NCBI RefSeq assembly: GCF_016458275.1
Contig: NZ_JAEMHM010000010.1
Span: 186,001 to 250,000, forward strand
Source of the DNA: Geomesophilobacter sediminis
GTDB lineage: Bacteria; Desulfobacterota; Desulfuromonadia; Geobacterales; Geobacteraceae
DNA length: 64,000 bases
Direction: 5' to 3'
Position 1 is the stretch's first letter. The number at the start of each line of letters is the position of its first letter. Shown in pieces: positions 53,983 through 60,187 of the stretch. The notes beneath the pieces are model-generated. The model saw only the letters and a list, made by a program, of their open reading frames with translations. It was not told where the DNA came from and made no database searches. Position numbers and translations under genes: made by a program.

Positions 53983-55267
53983 ACGCTTCATAGTGCTGGC
54001 GGCAGCGCTGCTCCCCCTTTTGCATACCACGCCCCTTAGGGCCGAGCCGAAACTCTCCCTGAACCTCGCCAAAACCAAGGAGATGGCGCTGCAGAACAAC
54101 CCGGTCCTGAGCGCCGCGCTTTTGAACGTGGCCGCCGCACTGCAGGTCCCGACCGAGTACCGGGCCGCCTACCTCCCCACCGTCCAGGGGAACGTGACCG
54201 GCGTCCTGGCCGACTCCGGGAGCCGTCTCGCCGCCGGCGGGCTCAACAACCCGGTCCTCTACGACCGCGTGGCCGCCGGGCTCTCGGTGAACCAGCTGGT
54301 TACCGACTTCGGGCGGACCCGTGAGCTCATCGACATGGCGAAACTGCGCGCCGACGCCCAGAAGGCCTCGGCAGAACAGACCCGGGCCGACGTCCTTCTG
54401 GTGGCCGGGCAGGCCTATTTCGACGTGCTCCGGGCCCAGGCCGTACTCCGGGTGGCCCGAAAGACCGTGGCCGCCCGCCAGTACCTGGTGGACCAGGTCA
54501 CCGCCCTGGCGGAGAACAAGCTGAAGACCGACCTGGACGTGAGCTTCGCCAACGTGAACCTGGGAGACGCCAACGTGCTCCTGGTGCAGGCGGAGAACGG
54601 GTTCAAGGCGGCCCAGGCCCAGCTCGCCGCGGTCCTCGGACTTCCCGGCGACACCGCCTTCACCCTCGCCGAGGAGCCGATGCCCCCCCCCTCGACCGAC
54701 CAGACCGACGCGCTCATCCGCCGGGCCCTGGAGCACCGTCCCGAGTTGAAGCGCCTGCGGCTGGAGGTGGCGGCGGACGAAAAGTTCGTAGACGCGGAAC
54801 ATGCCCTCAAGTACCCGACGCTGGGGATCGCCGGCGCCGCCGGGGTGGTCCCCTTCGGGCAATCGCAGGTCCAGGACCGCTACGGCGCGATCGGATTCAA
54901 CCTGAACGTCCCCATCTTCAACGGCGGGCTCTTCAAGGCCCGGGAGGAAAAGGCGCGCCTGGAGGCCCAGGCGTCGCAGCAGCACCTCGACGAGGAGGCG
55001 ATCAAACTCGCCCGGGACGTCCGGCTCGCTTGGCTGGACGAAAAGACCGCCTACGATAGGGTCGCCCTGAGCGAAAAGATCCTGAAGCAGGCCCAGATCG
55101 CCTTCGATCTTGCCCTGAGCCGGTACAACCTGGGGTTGAGCTCCATCGTGGAACTCAGCCAGTCCCAACTGAACCTCACCACCGCCCAGATCGCCTTTGC
55201 CAGCGCCAAGTACGACTTCCAGATCAAGCGGCTGAACGTGGCATACCAGACCGGGGAGCTCGGCTGA
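53975..55267 (+). CDS. TolC-family outer-membrane efflux channel
   Basis: A 430-aa outer-membrane channel. The start at MLKRFIVLAAALL overlaps the pump stop by 8 bp and has GGAGGTTTCCCAAC upstream. A signal peptide (about 1-22) is followed by two repeated OEP domains with NNPVLSAAL and YRAAYLPTV near the start and NVPIFNGGL near residue 310. No lipobox cysteine is seen, so it is not a lipoprotein. It completes the tripartite pump. A terminator follows at 55345. Confidence 0.92.
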   Translation: MLKRFIVLAAALLPLLHTTPLRAEPKLSLNLAKTKEMALQNNPVLSAALLNVAAALQVPTEYRAAYLPTVQGNVTGVLADSGSRLAAGGLNNPVLYDRVAAGLSVNQLVTDFGRTRELIDMAKLRADAQKASAEQTRADVLLVAGQAYFDVLRAQAVLRVARKTVAARQYLVDQVTALAENKLKTDLDVSFANVNLGDANVLLVQAENGFKAAQAQLAAVLGLPGDTAFTLAEEPMPPPSTDQTDALIRRALEHRPELKRLRLEVAADEKFVDAEHALKYPTLGIAGAAGVVPFGQSQVQDRYGAIGFNLNVPIFNGGLFKAREEKARLEAQASQQHLDEEAIKLARDVRLAWLDEKTAYDRVALSEKILKQAQIAFDLALSRYNLGLSSIVELSQSQLNLTTAQIAFASAKYDFQIKRLNVAYQTGELG

Positions 55268-55344
55268 GCCACCCGTGGGGCACCCCGGTCGCTCCCGGCC
55301 CAAGAGGCGGCGCCGGATCTTGCGGGGGCTGCCCCTCAAAAAAC

Positions 55345-55379
55345 AAAAAGGGCCACCGCTCCGCGCGATGGCCCTTTTT
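55345..55379. terminator. Bidirectional terminator after the efflux operon
   Basis: AAAAAGGGCCACCGC pairs with GCGATGGCCCTTTTT with one mismatch; A- and T-runs flank it. It lies between the convergent efflux operon and the sensor at 55406. Confidence 0.8.
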
Positions 55380-55405
55380 CCTTTTCCCCCTGAACGCCCC
55401 GTCTC

Positions 55406-56716
55406 TCAATCCCCCCCGGTCTGCCGGGGGGGCGGGACGACCTGGATCTTCGTGCCGTAGCGGTCCAATTCCGGGCCGGAAAGGCTCTCGTGCCACCTCT
55501 GGTACTCCTGGTACTGCTTTTCGGCGCATTCGGGGCAGATGCCGTGGCTGATCAGGGCGTCGGAGTGCTCGGTCAGGTAGGTCTCCAGCCGTTCCCACGC
55601 CTGCTCCTCGCTGCGCATTTTCTTGCAGAACGAGCAGATGGAGATGATCCCCTCCAGCCGTTTCACCCGGGCCAGCGCCGCCGCCAGTTCCTCGTTTTGC
55701 CGCTGCATCGCATCGGCGGAGCGTTTGGTCTCATCGTGCAGCATCGTCTCGACGCGGCTTCGGTAGATGGAGCGTGCCGATACCGCGCTGATCAGGGTAA
55801 AGGCCCCCAAAAAGAGCCCCGCGACGGCGATTTCCTTGCGCAAGGGAGCCAGGTAGTCGGCAGGGGAGACCGTGGCGAAGACGTACAACGGATACTTGGC
55901 CGTCCTGCGGAAGGTTACCGTCCGCTCCTTGTTATCGCGCGCAAAAACCGTGTGGTAGGTCGCGGTGACCGGATGGGTACCGATCATCTCCTTGGTTTTC
56001 CGGGAGATCACGTTGGAGCCGATCTGGCTGGCCGGTTCCTTCCCCTTGGGGTGCAGGGCGATCAGGCGGTTATCCAGGTCGCGGATGCCGATCGCGCCGT
56101 GCCTGCCGACTTCCAGCCGGGACAGGATCGTGTCGAAATAGCCGATCTCGAAGACCCCGAAGACGATTCCGGCAAACGCCCCTTCGCGATCGTTGATGCG
56201 CTGGGCGAGGGTGATGTTCCAGCGCCCGGTCCGTCGCCCCTGGAGGAGCGCCGACATGACGTGATGTCGCTCCGGGTGGTCGCGGAGCTGGCGGAAGTAG
56301 TCCCGGTCGGCGATGTTCAGATGCTCGCCGGGGTGGACGTCCTTTCCGTAGCGGAGGTTTCCCGCCGCATCGGCGACGATGATGCCGAAGAGCTCCGGGA
56401 ACTGGGCGGCCTGCTGCTGGATATAGGGATCGAGGCTCCCGCTCCCGGTGGTTCCCCGGGTAAGCTCCCTTTCCGTTTCCCGGGCAACCGCGTTCAGGCC
56501 GATGTTGATCTTGTCGAAGATGCCATCGAGGCTGGTCTCCATCAGCTTCGCCATGTTCTGGGTGGTGATCTCCGCGAGTCTCTCGTAATGCTGCCGGCTG
56601 TTGTGGAGTGAGTAGCCGGCGATCGTATAGACAAAGAGATTGATCAGTATGGTCCCGACGACGAGCTTTATGGCAACGTCATCTCCCTGCAGCGGTCCAC
56701 CCCTTTGTTTGGCCAC
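55406..56716 (-). CDS. Cache-domain membrane sensor with C-terminal zinc-ribbon-like tail
   Basis: A 436-aa protein. Membrane segments at about 16-36 and 295-315 enclose a double-Cache-type periplasmic sensor (IADRDYFRQLRDHPE at about 130-145, typical of dCache). A coiled coil (about 325-360) follows, then a tail with two CxxC pairs: ICSFCKKMR and ICPECAEK separated by WERLETYL and SHG. There is no kinase, HAMP or GGDEF domain, so the output must be through the coiled coil or the zinc module. The tail matches that of the PAS protein at 38658. Output partner unknown. Confidence 0.8.
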   Translation of the reverse strand: MAKQRGGPLQGDDVAIKLVVGTILINLFVYTIAGYSLHNSRQHYERLAEITTQNMAKLMETSLDGIFDKINIGLNAVARETERELTRGTTGSGSLDPYIQQQAAQFPELFGIIVADAAGNLRYGKDVHPGEHLNIADRDYFRQLRDHPERHHVMSALLQGRRTGRWNITLAQRINDREGAFAGIVFGVFEIGYFDTILSRLEVGRHGAIGIRDLDNRLIALHPKGKEPASQIGSNVISRKTKEMIGTHPVTATYHTVFARDNKERTVTFRRTAKYPLYVFATVSPADYLAPLRKEIAVAGLFLGAFTLISAVSARSIYRSRVETMLHDETKRSADAMQRQNEELAAALARVKRLEGIISICSFCKKMRSEEQAWERLETYLTEHSDALISHGICPECAEKQYQEYQRWHESLSGPELDRYGTKIQVVPPPRQTGGD

Positions 56717-56934
56717 GGCGTTCTCCAGATAGCAGCAGGATTGACTACCGGCTCTAAGAGTATAGCCTTCGCTGCATCATAAACAACGGATACTGCGCAA
56801 GTATTTGGCGCCAGGCTCTGTCGGTTGGCCGGTTTTTCTGACTGTTTACTTTCCCCGAGACGCCGGCCTCCTCCAGCGCCTCTGTCATCCAGGCCATTTC
56901 CTATGACAGCTTTGGTGCCACGCAGACACCGGCT

Positions 56935-56961
56935 GATCGCGCCCGGAAGGGCGCTCCCACA
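56935..56961. repeat. REP-like palindrome
   Basis: TGATCGCGCCCGGAAGGGCGCTCCCAC: an inverted copy of the GTGGGAGCGCC family. The rest of 56717-56985 shows no gene. Confidence 0.5.
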
Positions 56962-56985
56962 GAGTGCGTGGTTTCTCACCATATA

Positions 56986-57012
56986 AAAAGGGCTTCCTCG
57001 TCGGGAAGCCCT
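56986..57012 (-). terminator. Terminator of the 57070 microprotein gene
   Basis: On the minus strand, AGGGCTTCC pairs with GGAAGCCCT around CGACGA, followed by TTTTTATA. It lies about 58 bp past the small gene's stop. Confidence 0.75.
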
Positions 57013-57069
57013 CTTGTTGTTTTGCCCTGAAGCGCAGATGTTCCGGCAAATACCCCCGTTTTCGGTCCC

Positions 57070-57171
57070 TTACCGCCGAAAACAGCCGTTTTTCACTCCG
57101 ACCCGGCACAAAAGCGCGATCACCGCCACCGCAAACCACACCAGGACCGTAACCGCCACCACGAATTTCAT
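57070..57171 (-). CDS. Predicted 33-aa membrane microprotein
   Basis: The ATG at 57171 has an excellent GTGGAGGTGGAT ribosome site. The product begins MKFVVAVTVLVWFAVAVIAL, one membrane segment, with a short basic tail containing two cysteines and ending FRR. A dedicated terminator lies downstream. It follows the redox operon (57229-59792) on the same strand, 57 bp after the reductase stop, and may be its last gene. The function is unknown. Confidence 0.6.
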   Translation of the reverse strand: MKFVVAVTVLVWFAVAVIALLCRVGVKNGCFRR

Positions 57172-57228
57172 ATCCACCTCCACCCAGCCCGCAACGCCTC
57201 GGTTTCCCCCGGCCCGACCTGCGGTAGC

Positions 57229-58920
57229 TTACTTTTTCTCCTCCAAGGGACCGCGCAACTCGTAAGGCCAGGCCAAAATCCCCCCGTCCAGGAACTTCGC
57301 CTTCTCGTAACCGGCAGAGGAGAGGATCCGCTGGGCCTCGTAGCCGCGCAGGCTGATCTTGCAGAAGGCGATGATCTCCTTGTCGCGCGGGAGCTCCCCG
57401 AGCCGGTCGCGCAGAGCCCCCAGCGGAACGAGCTTCGCCCCCACGATCCCCACCTCGTTATGCTCGGCGGGGGAGCGGACGTCGAGGAGGATGAAGTCTT
57501 CCTCCTCCTCGAATTTCCGTTTCACCTCCTGCGGGGTTATCCCCCGCGCCTCACCGGCGAGCTTGTTCTTGAGGATGTCGGCGGCCACGATGAGATTGTC
57601 CATGGCCGGGGCGTAGGGGGGCGCGTAGGCAAGATCCAGCTGGGCCATCTGTTCCGCGGTGGCACCGAAGCTGATCGCGACAGCGGCCGCATCCAGGCGC
57701 TTGTCGACCGCCCCTTCGCCGGCGGCCTGCACCCCCAGGATCCTCCCGCTCCCTTTTTCGGCGACCAGCTTGAGCAGGATCGGTTTGGCTCCGGGAAAGA
57801 AATGGGCCCGGTCCGGCGCCGGCGAGAGCACCGTCTCGACGTCAAATCCGGCCCGGCGCGCTTCGGCCTCGGTGAGGCCGGCCTTGCCGACGTTGAGGTT
57901 GAAGACCTTGACAATGGTGGTGCCGATGACACCGCCGAAGGTTGCCGCCCCGCCGGCGGCGTTGATCCCGGCCACCCGTCCCTGCTTGTTGGCGGTGCTC
58001 CCCAGCGGAAGGTATACCTTCTGACCGGTCACCAGGTGGGTCGTCTCGCAGCAGTCGCCGCAGGCAAAGACGTCGGGATCATTGGTGCAAAGCCTGGCGT
58101 CGACCGCCACCGCGCCGGTCGGTCCGATCCCGATGCCGGCCTCGCACGCGAGCGCCACGTTCGGCGTCACCCCCGGCGCCAATACCACCAGGTCGGCCGG
58201 AAGCTCGCGGGGCCCCATGACGACCCGTTCGACCCGCTGCGCGCCGGCAAACCCGGTCACCGCCGTACCGGTCCGCACCTCCACCCCCTGCTGACGGAGC
58301 TGCTTTTGCACCAGGTTCGCCACCTCTGGATCGAGCACCCCCGGCAAAAGCTGATCCCGCATCTCGACCAGGGTCACCCGCATCCCGCGTTGCCGCAGGG
58401 CTTCCGCCGTTTCCAGCCCGATCAGGCCGCCCCCCACGATGCAGGCCGCCCCTCCCGGCACCGCCCGCTCCTTGAGGAGCTCGGCATCCTCGATCTTCTT
58501 GACGGTCAGGATTCCGGGGAGGTCGACGTTCTCCAGCCGCGGCACCAGCGGCGTGCTCCCCGTGGCGAGGATCAGCTTGTCGTAGGGGAGCTCGGAGAGC
58601 TCGCCGCTGGCAAGGTTGCGCAGCCCGAGGCGCTTGGCGCCCCGGTCGATCCGGATCACTTCGGTCCCGGTAAGGACCGCGACCCCCTTGACCTTCTGGA
58701 AAAAACCATGGTCCCGGACGACACCGGCCATGGTGCTCATCAGCTCCTTCACCCCTCCCACCGCGTCGGAGACGAAGTAGGGGATGCCGCATGCCCCGTA
58801 GGAAATGAAACGGCCCCGGTCGATCATCGTGATCTCCGCCTGCGCGTTGAGGCGTTTTGCCTTCGAGGCCGCCTTGGCGCCCGCGGCATTGGCACCGATG
58901 ACCACAATCCGCATCTTCAT
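57229..58920 (-). CDS. CoA-disulfide reductase/persulfide reductase with rhodanese domain
   Basis: A 563-aa flavoprotein starting at MKMRIVVIGA (AAAGGAGGCGAC upstream). The FAD-binding N-terminus (VVIGANAAG), the single redox Cys44 in YGACGIPY and the NAD(P)H-binding GGGLIGLE near residue 155 mark the CoA-disulfide reductase class. The C-terminal rhodanese domain (about 465-563) has active-site Cys520 in AFCKISLRG. Fusions of this type include CoADR-RHD of Bacillus anthracis and the NADH-dependent persulfide reductase of Shewanella, which reduce CoA disulfides, persulfides or polysulfide. It is the third gene of an operon with a selenoprotein and a Cys-rich protein. Confidence 0.9.
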   Translation of the reverse strand: MKMRIVVIGANAAGAKAASKAKRLNAQAEITMIDRGRFISYGACGIPYFVSDAVGGVKELMSTMAGVVRDHGFFQKVKGVAVLTGTEVIRIDRGAKRLGLRNLASGELSELPYDKLILATGSTPLVPRLENVDLPGILTVKKIEDAELLKERAVPGGAACIVGGGLIGLETAEALRQRGMRVTLVEMRDQLLPGVLDPEVANLVQKQLRQQGVEVRTGTAVTGFAGAQRVERVVMGPRELPADLVVLAPGVTPNVALACEAGIGIGPTGAVAVDARLCTNDPDVFACGDCCETTHLVTGQKVYLPLGSTANKQGRVAGINAAGGAATFGGVIGTTIVKVFNLNVGKAGLTEAEARRAGFDVETVLSPAPDRAHFFPGAKPILLKLVAEKGSGRILGVQAAGEGAVDKRLDAAAVAISFGATAEQMAQLDLAYAPPYAPAMDNLIVAADILKNKLAGEARGITPQEVKRKFEEEEDFILLDVRSPAEHNEVGIVGAKLVPLGALRDRLGELPRDKEIIAFCKISLRGYEAQRILSSAGYEKAKFLDGGILAWPYELRGPLEEKK

Positions 58921-58977
58921 GTCGCCTCCTTTTCGGTGCGGGGCGTACGCCGGCTCCGGCAACACGCCCCGCGGCTG

Positions 58978-59271
58978 TCAGTTCTTGGGATCTCCGCCTT
59001 TTTCCGGGTCGGGCGCGCCATCGGCTTGGTCCGCACCCTCCTGCCGGTGCCGCTCGCGCAGGCAGCGCGCCGCCTTTTGCGCCTGCTTCGCGTCGCTTAG
59101 GTAGAGAAAGGGAGGGATGTCGTCGCGGCCGAACTTCTTGTAAATCCGGTACCTGCTGCAAGATTGAAAGTCGCCGTGGCAGAGCCGGTTCTTGATGAAC
59201 TCGGCCGATTTGGGCAAATCCTTCATGTGATCGTCGAAAAACTGGCAACATTCGAGCAGTTCGCAGTCCAT
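58978..59271 (-). CDS. Small Cys-rich protein of the redox operon
   Basis: A 97-aa protein with ribosome site CACGGAGGGCTC. Five cysteines are in the first 40 residues: MDCELLECCQFF, then RLCHGDFQSCSRY. The pattern C-x4-CC...C-x6-C suggests metal or iron-sulfur binding. The C-terminal 35 residues are charged and probably disordered. I recall similar conserved hypothetical proteins in related bacteria but no function. It lies 14 bp after the selenoprotein gene and 57 bp before the reductase gene, so it is probably part of the same redox function. Confidence 0.7.
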   Translation of the reverse strand: MDCELLECCQFFDDHMKDLPKSAEFIKNRLCHGDFQSCSRYRIYKKFGRDDIPPFLYLSDAKQAQKAARCLRERHRQEGADQADGAPDPEKGGDPKN

Positions 59272-59285
59272 GAGCCCTCCGTGCC

Positions 59286-59792
59286 TTAGCCGACGATCTC
59301 GCGCAGAGTCGCCTGGATCTGGGCCGCGCTGACCGAGGTCCCAAAGCAGCCGGCACCGGCGTAGGGATCGTAGTCGGCGATCTCCGCGATGAGCCGCTCC
59401 ACCAGGTCGGTTTGCGCGGCATGGCGCTGCGGATCGTCGGCAACGGCGAGGATGTCCGCCAAAAGCCAGGATGGGAATTCACCGGTAAGGCTCTGCTCCA
59501 GGGCGGCGTCCCTCAGTCTGCTAAAGACTCCATCGCGCCCCTCTCGTTTTACGTCCGGGCCGAAGAGCCGTTCCCGGATCACGGGGAGGATGTCGTCCGG
59601 GGTTGGGAGACGTCGCCTTTCGAGCCGCGAGAAGATCAGCTCGTGGTCGACAAAGACGGCGAATTCCCCGAGCGGGGCCTCCTTGTCGAATTCGACCACC
59701 ACGTCCCAACCGGTCTGCTGGATCGAGCGGGCCAGACCGGCCGCAATCGACACCATGCTTCAGGTGGGGCAATAGACGATGCGTGCTTTCAT
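59286..59792 (-). CDS. Rdx/SelW-like selenoprotein with C-terminal extension
   Basis: A 168-aa selenoprotein read from the ATG at 59792 (GAAAGGAAATTCC upstream) through an in-frame TGA at codon 11 (59760-59762). The N-terminus reads MKARIVYCPTU, giving a CxxU redox motif (Cys8, Sec11) at the end of the first beta-strand, exactly where SelW/Rdx proteins carry CxxC or CxxU. The rest of the Rdx domain follows (about 12-75), with GLARSIQQTGWDVVVEF and VFVDHELIFSRLERRRLP. The last 90 residues are an extension not usual in SelW. A SECIS-like hairpin is at 59727-59744. Reading only from the next Met (59756) would drop the active site. It probably acts as a thiol/selenol oxidoreductase. Confidence 0.85.
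59727..59744 (-). promoter_or_regulatory. SECIS-like hairpin for selenocysteine insertion
   Basis: Beginning 15 nt after the UGA, GCGGCC pairs with GGCCCGC (one bulged C) around the loop GGUCU. The bacterial SECIS of E. coli fdhF has the same GGUCU in its apical loop, a bulge in its stem and a similar distance from the UGA. SelB is expected to bind it. Confidence 0.65.
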
Positions 59793-59858
59793 GGAATTTC
59801 CTTTCTGAGCTTGAAAATGCGCCGGCGGGAACCTCATTAGGCCGCAAGGGCAGGGACC

Positions 59859-59887
59859 AGCATAACATTCAAAAATATGAATGTCAA
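59859..59887 (-). promoter_or_regulatory. Promoter and palindromic operator of the selenoprotein operon
   Basis: On the minus strand, TTGACA (59887-59882), a 17-bp spacer and TATGCT (59864-59859). The palindrome ACATTCA-N6-TGAATGT (59865-59884) occupies the spacer and overlaps the -35, ideal for repression. It resembles ArsR/SmtB-type operators. The leader is about 60 nt. The rest of 59793-60187 has no gene; it must also hold the promoter of the divergent kinases. Confidence 0.65.
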
Positions 59888-60187
59888 AATATAGTAGCCG
59901 CGCCGGCGGCCGGGGCGGGGAACCGGCGCCAAATCCGGCCGTATACCTAGACGGGTCACATTATAAAAACCTGATATTTCTATTGTGCTCCCGGTATCGG
60001 TTGTGCTAATAGTGCCGGTTACGCCGCACCCAGTTTTCCCCACAAGACGGGCGGCTCAGGACCATTCCCGGCGCACCTGCCCCGGGCATGAAGTCGAAAG
60101 CAGTCCCAACCTCCCGGAGCGGCGGTACGAGCTCCGCGGCAGCAAACGCGCTTTCTGGTTTTACGATCGAGACTTCCGGAGGGTGAC

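Noticed and set aside
51379-54099. A 906-codon open frame on the minus strand
   Set aside because: It is the antisense shadow of the RND pump gene; its product is low-complexity (Gly, Asp, His, Glu rich) as expected from reading high-G+C coding sequence backwards.
59286-59756. Calling the SelW-like gene from the Met at 59756, or as a pseudogene with a premature stop
   Set aside because: No ribosome site at that Met. The upstream frame has one and places a CxxU motif exactly where the family needs it, followed by a SECIS-like hairpin.
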